Assembly: GCA_033085395.1 (NCBI GenBank)
Contig: JANQBS010000542.1
Coordinates: 1 to 15,175, forward strand
DNA length: 15,175 nucleotides
Reading direction: 5' to 3'
Source: Xanthoparmelia taractica
Taxonomy: Eukaryota > Ascomycota > Lecanoromycetes > Lecanorales > Parmeliaceae
Positions 1 through 7,573 of the stretch are shown piece after piece (within the stretch, counting starts at the first letter, position 1; each line of letters begins with the position of its first letter). A program made the position numbers and the translations under genes. The notes beneath the pieces are model-generated. The model was given only the letters and a program-made list of their open reading frames with translations, searched no databases and had not been told where the DNA came from.

Positions 1-125
1 CGTAAGATTCTTATATCTTATATTAACGTAAGCTAATCTAACGTCTATTAGATAGATCTTAATAATCTTAATCTTAATTCGTTTTATACTAAGATATACG
101 ATTTAATTAATAAGTAAGTTAACGA
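1..125 (-). pseudogene. tyrosine recombinase, N-terminal remnant (copy A, cut by window edge)
   Basis: Read on the minus strand, this stretch matches the beginning of the recombinase region of copy B (13262-13384), including the KIYLLDVRLA-like core-binding segment. The catalytic domain would lie outside the window. Only homology to copy B supports the call; stops are present. Confidence 0.55.
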
Positions 126-284
126 TCGCTAAGAAGAAAGAATTACTCTCATTAATAGCGCAATAAGCGCTATATAACTTAATAAATATAATATATATTT
201 TTCGCGTCTTTACGGCTAAACTTTATTAGAGAAAACAAGCTATCTCTCATAATAATGCGGTCTAATTATATTAGAAATCTAGTA

Positions 285-1400
285 AATCTCGCCCTAGCTC
301 TACAAAGCGATTAAGATATATCTTAGCTATAAATATATATTAGCGATCTTTCGATATCGAAAGCGTGATAAATTATCTATTAGCTTATTAATCTTAATTA
401 AGATCTATATTAAGATTAAATAGATATCGTATTTAGTTAATAGCATTATTATATCTTATAGTAAGATTATAACTAGCTCGCGAATAGAGAACTTTCTAAG
501 ATTATAAATATAAGCGTTATTATCGCAATATAGCATTAATCGTAATTCTCGAAGTCTTTATAATTATAATCGAATAGCGTGATATATAATCTTTATTTCT
601 TTGAACTAAATATCTTACTAACGATAATATATAATTATCGAAATATTAAAAGCCTTCTAAATCGATTATAAGAGATCTAAATACTCTAGAATATAATCTC
701 TTATATTATAGGTTTCTAATGCGTCGATTTAAATATATTATATTAATCGATTAGTAACGTGACGAATTAATTTAAGATCTTTTATTATAGTAGATCGATC
801 TTTATATATAATGTAATTTTAATAAGTGCTATTAACCTTCGAATAGCATTAAAAAGTCGCCTTAAGAACGCTCTCTCTAGAAATACAATCTTAGCGACAA
901 ATAATAAAAAATCAATTATTAACTCGAGCTCGCTATATAAGATTATCGTTCGATTTAGAAGATTCTTAATCGTATTTCTCGCCCGAGCGAGCTTATCAAA
1001 AGAGAGTCTAGTCTATATTAAAATATTATCGAACTCAATCCTTAAAAAATCGGCTATAGTATCTATAATATCCTTAATGTAATTAATTTTAAAGTCTAAT
1101 TCTTTATATACGAGATCGAATTATTAATCGTATATAATAATATTATTAATTAATACTAGAATAGCGAAGAAATCGTTTAGATAATAAAGTATTATAATTT
1201 AAAGAAGAACTATCACTAAGATTTAATAAAGAGTCTTTACGAATAAATCAAATATAAATAATAACGTACGTAGACCGAAGAATAAGTATCGTTTTATTTA
1301 ATAGCGATCGTTATAGTGAAATCCTAGTAATTATTAATCTAAAATTGCGATCGATATATATCTAAAGGCGTCTTTTAAATCTCTTTTGACGAACTAAGTC
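285..1400 (-). pseudogene. DIRS-type reverse transcriptase / RNase H remnant (copy A)
   Basis: This is the minus-strand counterpart of the RT/RNase H of copy B. The catalytic box, codons at 1183-1172, reads Tyr-Leu-Asn-Asp where copy B has YLDD. One catalytic Asp codon has become Asn (GAT to AAT), a G-to-A transition typical of RIP. The stretch at about 1394-1363 matches the KRDLKD box that opens the RT palm, and about 400-300 matches the SRFQYRKIANVY end of RNase H. Stops replace Trp and Gln codons throughout. In a working element this enzyme would copy the RNA into circular DNA for the recombinase; here it is dead. Confidence 0.75.
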
Positions 1401-1919
1401 TTAAAGTCTTATTATAGTAATACGATCACTACGTTATCATATATAATATATTTCAGAGCCTCTTAATTCTAAGATATATCGTTATTAACTAAAATATTAT
1501 ATAAGAATAAGAGATTATAAATACGTCTTCAATTATTATTATACTTCGAGACTAGCTCTAGCGACGAGTAAACGAATTACTACTTCGCCTAAGAATTAAT
1601 CTCGACTAGGCGATTATGCTAAAGCTATTTTTAAAGATTCGCCGTTAATATATTAAGTACTACGAGAGCTAATTAATAATTATAATTACGATAACGTAGA
1701 ATTTAATCTCGATATTCGATTTTTACTCTCTTTCGAAAAATAATTAAAAGAATCTTAGCGAATATAATATCTAAATAATTTTTTAATTAACGATCTTATT
1801 CTTTTACTCGTAGCGAATCTTAGCTAATTAAATCTAAGTCTAATAAATCGTATAGCGCGTATAAAAATTCTTCTACTATGTGTAGTAGTAATATAAGTAT
1901 CTGTGAGTGCGTTAAGAGT

Positions 1920-2970
1920 TATTTAAACTTTGTAATTCGATTATTAAGTAAGATAAGATTAATATTTAAGATCTCGATTTAAGTCTTATAATACGTATTT
2001 GCTATATAATTTAGCTAACAATTAAAGTAGATATAATTATATTTGTAGTGCTCGCGTAAGTATCGTCTCTTATTATAATTTTAATATATTTTAATATTAG
2101 AAGAGAAGAATTTAAAAATAGAATCTAAGTTCTACTTAATATCGCTAAGAGCGATTATTTTACGTAGTAGAAGATCGCTATAATGTCTATTCTCGATAAT
2201 TTAGACTATAAAATTATTCTAATTATTTAAGATACGTGCGTTTATAAACCTATCGTGATATTCTCGAATAGAGTCGAATTTATATAAAACTAATAACTTA
2301 GTTAGACGAAAACGATAATTTAATAATATCTTCTATAGGCGAATAACTACTATAAGATATATATAATAATATATAATCTAATTATACACCTCGAAACACT
2401 ATAGTAGATATACTATTTTATTAACTTTATAAGTATCGTTCGTATTAGCGCGATTAGCGTATTCTCGATTTAGCTTAATAAAATTTTCGAATTTAAATAT
2501 CTTAAAGAAGATTTATTTAAAATACTTAATTTCGATGAAATAATAGCGTTTATAAAGACTAAGAAAGAAACGCGTATCTTCGATATGCATAAAAGAGACT
2601 TTAAAATTATTACTCTTCTTTAAATTAATATTAGACTCAAACGAATAGTAATAACAATAGTGATAATAATAGCGAGAGCGTGACTTATATATTCGATACT
2701 ATTTATAACGATTATATTCGTATTTGACGAGGCGTTTTTTTAATTTTTAAGACTTAATCGCGATAGCTAAAGATCTTAATATCGATCTTTTTAATTACGC
2801 TTAAGCTAAGAATTTCTAGAGAGAATATCTTCGATATTATAATCTTATTTCTACGAGATCGAGCGAAGCGAGAAGAGAAAGAGAGTCTAATAATCTTAAC
2901 GAGCGTCTTAAGTCTACTAAAGATCTTCTTAAAGATTTTCTTAAATACCTTAAAGTGTCTAATAGCGATA
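1920..2970 (-). pseudogene. gag-like protein remnant (copy A)
   Basis: It is homologous to the gag-like region of copy B (10390-11500), read on the minus strand: an Arg/Lys-rich, probably coiled-coil N-terminal part, then a segment aligning with the DIKYFKQIF and YKFNFIREY stretches of copy B, then a Cys/His cluster near 2085-2010. Stops are frequent. There is a small length difference from copy B near 2925-2950. The family role would be the structural/nucleic-acid-binding protein of the element; this is inferred from position ahead of the RT. Confidence 0.55.
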
Positions 2971-3099
2971 GCTTTAACGTAAAAAGAATAAGATAATTAA
3001 AAAGATTAAAATAAGTGTAGATATAAATAAGATAAGAAAAATATATGTAATTTAATATATAGGTATTTAATAATTTAGAAATAATTAAATAAAGATTAT

Positions 3100-3270
3100 A
3101 AAAGAATATAATTGCTCTAAGTAAGAAGAATTCGAATAAAGAGCTAACTAATAATGTAAGACCTATACATATAGTACTCTCGAAGACACGTATTTCTCGC
3201 ATATGCGTATACATCTGGAATAGGGACTGGATCATGAGACACACTAACCCATAGTCCCACTATTCGATTA
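3100..3270 (-). repeat. Repeat A1 of copy A (left-end split direct repeat)
   Basis: This 171-bp segment is the reverse complement match of 10119-10289 and 14325-14495. It begins with TAATCGAATAGTGGGAC and ends with TATTCTTTT at 3100. It keeps more G and C than A2 (for example GTGGGACTATGGGTTAG), so it is closer to the ancestral sequence. It abuts the kinase fragment at 3271. Reading frames crossing it on the minus strand are accidental. Confidence 0.85.
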
Positions 3271-3482
3271 GGTGTGATGAGCCTCAAGAGATAGCTAGGG
3301 CTCCCCACATCTGTTTTACCTATATACATAGTACCGAAGCCGCCCTCACCGATTCTCCTTTGTAGCTAATATTTACCGGCTATACGTAGATCATAATGCA
3401 GATAGGCTATTAGTATATCGTAGTCTCGTTCTATCGATAGGGCATAGAGAAGTGATAAGATCGAAGCACATAACTTACTCAT
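3271..3482 (-). pseudogene. casein kinase 1-like protein kinase, N-terminal fragment
   Basis: From the ATG at 3482 the minus strand reads MSKLCASILSLL, then HYDLRIAGKY, a stop at 3368-3366, then LQRRIGEGGFGTMYIGK. The last block is the glycine-rich ATP-binding loop (GxGxxG) and first beta strands of a protein kinase. DLRIAGKY followed by LQRRIG resembles the start of CK1-family kinases, where a similar block precedes the loop. The VAIK-like strand and the whole catalytic core are absent because repeat A1 of copy A begins at 3270. The element therefore seems to have inserted early in this gene, in the same orientation; the rest, if it survives, would be left of the window. The stop fits RIP of a CAG or TGG codon. 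Sequence after GKTDVGSP is not kinase-like and may be intron. The true start is uncertain: GTAAGT lies just after the ATG and could be a splice donor. Confidence 0.65.
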
Positions 3483-3953
3483 CAAGTTTCCTATTTGTAA
3501 ACCCGATACAAGCTATAGTGGACAAAGTGCTCGCCCATCATTTCGAAGGGACGAAAGTAGGTGCTTATCGGCGCATAAGATATATTTAGTGTTCTCTAGG
3601 TAGTAGCTATTCCGTTGATTGGCTATTAACCCCGCAATTCAAAATAACTCACGCTAGCATAATCGTCGGAAGCGCGCGCTATCTGCATCTCGTTCTTGAT
3701 TATTCATTATTCACTAAAACAAGACATGTTATAAGTCTGAGATTTATTGTCTTTAGAGAAAACTCCAATGCCCCGCAGTCGAAAGCGATAGCTGTAAGAT
3801 ACTACGACTAATTCTTCGCCGCCGTCTATCGCTAAACGACGAAAGCTCGAAAAGCATACGTGAACTTATTGCATGATTTTCTTGCAGGGTTGTTTCCGAG
3901 AATGTTTCATGTAACAAATGAAACTCATTAAATATGCTACATAAAAGCATACA
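3483..3953. other. intergenic region between kinase fragment and DUF pseudogene
   Basis: About 470 bases of more balanced composition than the transposons, with no coding frame I can support on either strand. It should hold the 5' flank of the kinase gene and the 3' flank of the DUF pseudogene, both on the minus strand. The short minus-strand open frame at 3753-3950 has no recognisable motif. Confidence 0.6.
3618..3622 (-). promoter_or_regulatory. CCAAT box candidate upstream of the kinase fragment
   Basis: The minus strand reads AGCCAATCA here, about 136 bases upstream of the proposed kinase ATG, a usual distance for a fungal CCAAT-binding complex site. A five-base motif is weak evidence; only position and orientation support it. 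Confidence 0.2.
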
Positions 3954-5560
3954 TTATGAACGTGCGATATGATTAGCTAGATCGAACAACTTATCCGCTA
4001 CCTCTTTCAAGAAGTTAGTCTTGTATTAGCTTATCAAACACTTCAATAGTATAAAGAAGTCTTTCAACCCGTCAGCAAGTGACCCGTAATATAGCTTCAA
4101 GAGGTTTATATAGTGCATGCAAATGTCTTCCTCCAATACGAAATAGTAAACCTAGAACTCGATGATAGATCCCTACGTATATATGGAAAAGGCGAGAGGT
4201 GTCTTCCCCCCTGGGGATTTATACTGCGTTTAGAACTTGAAAACACGCCTTTAGAAAAGACCGATGAGCTGATTTTGAAGATTGATCATGCAGCTTCCAA
4301 ACATAGCAGCTTGATTCTCTGTCTCGAAGATGGTCTTTCTAATAGCGTATAATTTGCCTTCAATTACTAGGATCGGAAATCGAACGTTTAGGAAGTTTTG
4401 CGTAGGATCGGAGCAAAGTTTATCCTCGCGTTGCAAGAATTTTAGGAGATCGTCGGCCTTATATTTACTAAGCCCACGTTTTATTAGTGCGCTAGCTACC
4501 GTGAAGTAACGAAGATCGATAGTAAAGTCCGGACGAGGAGTCTTGACCGTGCCGTCCTATCTAGACTAAGGTAAAGCGATAGGGGATAAGGTTGTAGGCG
4601 GCGGCATAGACGACTGCGATGTATCCGGAGTGGGGATTGACCGATCTCCCTGTTTTCGCTTGCTGGGCCGATCGACGATATTATTGGCCGCGTGTACTTG
4701 ACCCAAAGTATGCGGGTCCCAGATTTCTTGCTAAAAATCGGGCTTAAGGCTTGGGTTTCAATCTAATTAAGATTAGCAAGCAACGATGAACACGCTGGAG
4801 TCAAAGTACAGTACCGGCTTTCCTAGGATAGTCGAATACTTCATCCGGATACATTTCGCGGAAAGCTTCATAGATTAGCTCGACTAAGTCATCTTCTCGA
4901 TAAGCCCCTCGAAGATTATTAATGAAATCCTAGGATTTCTTCTTTGCTATATCGGAGATTTGGCGCTTTCTTTTATTGGAAATCTTGCGCTTGTAAATTA
5001 TATCTAATTGAGACCGGATTTCCTTTGGAGAAGGTTCGGGATGAATAAACATTTTAGCACACTCGAGAATATAATAGCGATAGAAACTATTCGAAGCTGA
5101 TGATTTCTACGAGAATATCGATACTATATTCGGATTTAGATCCGAAGAGCTAGCTTGTCGCGATAGACCTCTCTTCCGCGTTCGACCTGAAGGCGTGATT
5201 ATAGAATCCATGTTACTAAACGTCTCTCTTTCAAGCTTTTTCAAATTCTCTTCGGTAAGTTGAGATGCTGGCTCGGATTCACGGCGTCCGTTATCTAAGC
5301 CGTTTTTAGAATCCGTAGCTAGTCTTAATGCGGATAATAGATCTCTCCGTGATCGCTTTTGCGAGTGCTCGTCTTCGGATTCGTGTTTTCGCTTCTAGGC
5401 TCGGGTTAACGGGCGAGCGATCAGCTCTCGAAAGGGTGTAGAAGACTTTTAAAGGGCTGTAGCTGCTGTAGCGAAAGAGCGTAACTATCGCGGCTGGATA
5501 TTCTTTGGAGAAAGAGGCTTGCTGTGCTTCGGAGTGGCCTTGATATGCTTCAAGCAACGC
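3954..5560 (-). pseudogene. uncharacterised fungal protein (DUF7924-like), RIP-inactivated
   Basis: The region from the internal Met at 5211 to the stop at 3956-3954 reads through as 402 codons once a 52-nt intron (4763-4814) is removed, with no indel but 11 in-frame stops, nearly all at Gln or Trp positions. Visible blocks in order are MDSIITPSGR, FYRYIILE, KMFIHPEPSPKEIRSQLDII, NNLRGAYREDDLVELIYEAF, YPDEVFDYPRKA, intron, KTPRPDFTI, CSDPTQNFLNVRFPILVIEG, ENQAA, then LKEVADKLFDLANHIARS. From memory this is a widespread fungal family of unknown function, probably DUF7924. CSDP followed about 14 residues later by IEGK resembles a PD-(D/E)XK nuclease core; that is inference. In-frame coding traces (HESEDEHSQKRSRRDLLSAL, then LTEENLKKLE) continue upstream of 5211. 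A one-base frameshift near 5434-5440 then leads to the block LLEAYQGHSEAQQASF near 5557. The real start, perhaps near 5640, is unclear and may be disturbed by the Copia LTR. Confidence 0.7.
4763..4814 (-). other. spliceosomal intron in the DUF7924-like pseudogene
   Basis: A 52-nt minus-strand intron begins GTACTG at 4814, has a branch-point-like TGCTAATC about 15 bases before its end, and ends TTAG at 4763. Removing it joins GCC-G to AT-TGA-AAC, restoring the frame from YPRKA into the downstream blocks. The exons then sum to 1,206 bases, exactly 402 codons. Length and signals are typical of filamentous ascomycetes. Confidence 0.75.
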
Positions 5561-5679
5561 TCTTTACGCTATCAGTATGGGCGGCTACAAAATGAGAGAG
5601 GGGAAAGATACCTGTTGCGCGTTCTTGCCGGGTTACGAGCTTGCGTTTGTGTTGCAAATGTGGGTGACGGATAGCTATG

Positions 5680-5925
5680 ACTAAGTAGAAATACTGTTCA
5701 ATGATTGACTAAGGCTAGCTAATTAATCCGATTGATCAAGTCTTAAGGATATAAGAAAGGAAGCACATGAAGGCGGTTATAGATTAGTCTATATACTCGC
5801 TGAGAAGATTCCATCAGATTCGCTATTATTCGCTATCTTCACTTATAGAACGCTAACTAAATTAGAGAATTCTTCCCCGTTGAAATTAATCAGAAATCGA
5901 GCGAAATAATTATCTAATATTAACA
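5680..5925 (-). repeat. 3' LTR of the Copia element (left edge approximate)
   Basis: On the minus strand the LTR begins TGTTAATATTAG at 5925, directly after a purine-rich tract. A plausible end is the TTGAACAG...TACTTAGTCA stretch near 5680, which resembles the ends of fungal Copia LTRs. The TGT start is clear. The distal end is a guess, since no partner LTR is present to compare. Confidence 0.5.
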
Positions 5926-5936
5926 CTCCCTCTTTA
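5926..5936 (-). other. polypurine tract of the Copia element
   Basis: The minus strand reads AAAGAGGGAG immediately before the LTR start TGTTA and just after the pol stop codon at 5944-5942. This is the usual place for the plus-strand primer of LTR retrotransposons. Confidence 0.65.
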
Positions 5937-6528
5937 TTATTTTATCTATTTAGAACGAACTTGAGACTATATAGACCGAGTAATTATTTATCTCGCTGGA
6001 ACGCCTGCGGAGCAAGCGACTTAATTAGTATATTAGCTGCTTGATCGACGGTAAGTACGAAATTAAGTTTAATTAATTTATCCTCGTAGACCTAGCGTAT
6101 ATAGTAATACTAAATATTAATATACTTAATTCTCTAATAATATTCAGGGTTCTTAACGAAGACTAGGCTAGTCTTATTATTATTAAGTAGCTATATAAGA
6201 GCGTTCTTGATATTTCGAAAGAATAGTTCTTTCAGTCAACGAGTCGTCTATATAATAGTCTTTGCGATCTTAATAAGAACTATATACTTAATCTTAATAG
6301 TAGACGTAGCTATATCGCGTTACTTCTTACTAATTCAAATGTATACGACTTAATCTCACAATAAGACGTGATTATAGGTGGATTTGCGATTTAATTTATC
6401 GTTATTATAGACTAAGTTAGAGTAAACTACTAAATTATCGTCTCGGCGAAAGCGTAATTTATATTTAACTATTTCGATCACGTATTTAAATACGCGATTA
6501 AGTGCATTTATATAACATATAATTAAAT

Positions 6529-6530
6529 TA
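6529..6530. repeat. TA target-site duplication, left
   Basis: TA directly precedes the left terminal inverted repeat and is matched by TA at 7572-7573. Confidence 0.65.
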
Positions 6531-6554
6531 TAATTACGAGTCGGAAAGGTCTGG
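6531..6554 (+). repeat. terminal inverted repeat, left (nested element)
   Basis: Twenty-four bases (TAATTACGAGTCGGAAAGG then TCTGG) match the reverse complement of 7548-7571 with two mismatches, both transitions. A second GGTCTGGGAT-like motif follows immediately. Confidence 0.8.
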
Positions 6555-6651
6555 GATGGTCTGGGATATGAAGTGTCGATATCATATCATGATATGGTAT
6601 GGTATTGAGATCATATTATTTGATTTTTATGGAATGGTCTGGGAGACGTGC

Positions 6652-6715
6652 TGATATCATGGAATGGTCTAGGAAATTTCTGGTATATGCAGGGGTATCC
6701 CATATTATATGTAGG
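6652..6715 (+). repeat. subterminal inverted repeat, left arm
   Basis: The block containing ATCATGGAATGGTCTAGG and AAATTTCTGGTATATGC is the inverse of 7381-7439. Most differences are G in this arm against A in the reverse complement of the right arm, so the right arm is the more mutated one. Confidence 0.7.
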
Positions 6716-6773
6716 GATATGGGAAATATACTATATATAGAAGAAGTTACTCTATATAGAATTATGCGAACGT

Positions 6774-6863
6774 ATTCTAGTTATTATTCTAGTTATTACT
6801 TCACTTTATTATTATATTATTAAGTATTCTAGTTATTATTCTAGTTATTACCTTACTTTATTA
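6774..6863. repeat. direct repeats of an ATTCTAGTTATT motif
   Basis: ATTCTAGTTATTATTCTAG followed by TTATTAC..TTTATTA occurs at 6774-6811 and again at 6826-6863. A partial third copy is at about 7190-7213 (TAGTTATTATTCTAGTTATT). These are internal repeats of the nested element. Confidence 0.75.
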
Positions 6864-7380
6864 TCGTTATTACTATTAAGGCTAATTAAAAAATTCGAAA
6901 TTATTAGGCAGGAGAGATTTCTAATGTTAATTATATTAGTAATAATAATAAAGTGCTCTCTAGATTAACTCAAGTAAGAAATTAATTCTTTCTTATTGAA
7001 ATTCTATTTATTAACTATTCTTTAATTGAGAGAAGAGAAGCGAACGTAAAGTAATAGGGAATTAATCTCTATAGATTAAAGACCTGCGAAAAGAGTAAGA
7101 GAGATAATTCAAAATCGTTCTATAAGTAATTAGGGAAGAGGTCGGCTTGGCGATCTTACGTAGATTGCAATTCAAGAAAATAATATATTATAGTTATTAT
7201 TCTAGTTATTACTTATTAGAATAGCTATATTTACTTAGCGAGATTAAATTAGAAGAGAGTTTATCTTAATATCACTTATTAAGTGCCGGAGTTTAATAAT
7301 TACTTAAGCTAATTTCGCCCTAACTTATATATCAACCTAGAATTTTCTTATCTTATCCGCTATCTAATATGGGAAATAAT

Positions 7381-7439
7381 CTACATTATAAGATATCCTT
7401 GCATATATTAGAAATTTCCTAGATTATTCCATGATATTA
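7381..7439 (-). repeat. subterminal inverted repeat, right arm
   Basis: This is the inverse partner of 6652-6715, containing GAAATTTCCTAGATTATTCC. It makes the nested element's ends fold into extended hairpins beyond the 24-bp TIR. Confidence 0.7.
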
Positions 7440-7499
7440 GTAATTTCCCATTTCATATCTTTATAAGTGATCTGATATAACCCCCCCATGATACCCTTT

Positions 7500-7522
7500 T
7501 ATGGTATGGTATGGTATGGTAT
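7500..7522. repeat. TATGG pentanucleotide repeat
   Basis: About four tandem TATGG units precede TATAATATGGGATATCCCAT near the right end of the nested element. A shorter ATATGGTATGGTAT version lies near the left end at about 6591-6604. It follows a run of seven C residues (about 7481-7487). Confidence 0.75.
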
Positions 7523-7547
7523 AATATGGGATATCCCATCAAATATA

Positions 7548-7571
7548 CCAGACCTTTCCGGCCCGTAATTA
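7548..7571 (-). repeat. terminal inverted repeat, right (nested element)
   Basis: The reverse complement reads TAATTACGGGCCGGAAAGG then TCTGG, matching the left TIR at 22 of 24 positions. Confidence 0.8.
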
Positions 7572-7573
7572 TA
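7572..7573. repeat. TA target-site duplication, right
   Basis: TA immediately follows the right terminal inverted repeat and pairs with 6529-6530. Confidence 0.65.

Larger units (their letters stand above)
1..3270 (-). mobile_element. Ngaro/DIRS-like tyrosine-recombinase retrotransposon, copy A (5' part)
   Basis: The reverse complement of this segment aligns almost end to end with 10119-13384 of copy B, starting at the same left-terminal repeat (TAATCGAATAG) and reaching the N-terminal part of the recombinase at the window edge. In element order (right to left) it holds repeat A1 (3270-3100), a gag remnant, RT/RNase H and the start of the recombinase. The two copies differ mainly by C/T and G/A transitions plus a few small indels; for example copy A has extra bases near 2925-2950. 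The sequence is AT-rich, almost free of CA and TG, and full of stops, as expected after RIP. The right end of the element (B1-A2-B2) lies beyond the left edge. Its flank (kinase-like gene) differs from that of copy B, so it is an independent insertion and not half of one inverted duplication. Confidence 0.85.
6531..7571. mobile_element. MITE-like DNA transposon with TIRs and TA duplication, nested in Copia
   Basis: The 1,041-bp insertion starts TAATTACGAGTCGGAAAGG and ends with its near-perfect inverse (CCTTTCCGGCCCGTAATTA), flanked by TA on each side (6529-6530 and 7572-7573). Removing it and one TA rejoins the Copia RNase H frame (KLN-stop-YYYNLIICYINALNRV), which shows it is an insertion. 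TA duplications are typical of the Tc1/mariner/pogo superfamily. I find no transposase motif, so it was probably mobilised in trans. The interior is AT-rich with subterminal inverted repeats and short direct repeats. The short plus-strand open frame at 6599-6823 is not gene-like. Confidence 0.8.

Noticed and set aside
2837..3244. 135-codon minus-strand open frame
   Set aside because: It lies across repeat A1 and the non-coding/gag border of copy A; composition is Leu/Tyr-rich by AT bias and the same frame exists in A1 of copy B (10145-10342) only as a repeat shadow.
3144..3329. 61-codon minus-strand open frame as a gene
   Set aside because: It is an accidental fusion of the kinase fragment with repeat A1.
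3753..3950. 65-codon minus-strand open frame
   Set aside because: No family motif, no neighbour support; it lies in the 3' flank of the DUF pseudogene.
4113..4352. 79-codon plus-strand open frame
   Set aside because: It is antisense to the DUF7924-like pseudogene, which explains the sequence conservation there.
5306..5557. 83-codon minus-strand open frame as an independent small gene
   Set aside because: Its first part fits the N-terminus of the DUF7924-like pseudogene and its second part is the wrong frame after a frameshift; it has no ATG start.
6599..6823. 74-codon plus-strand open frame in the nested element
   Set aside because: It is built from subterminal repeats and ends in Tyr/Ser repeats from the TAGTTATTATTC units; no transposase motif.
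6774..6863. CRISPR-like repeat array
   Set aside because: Only two to three short AT-rich units without regular spacers, inside a transposon.
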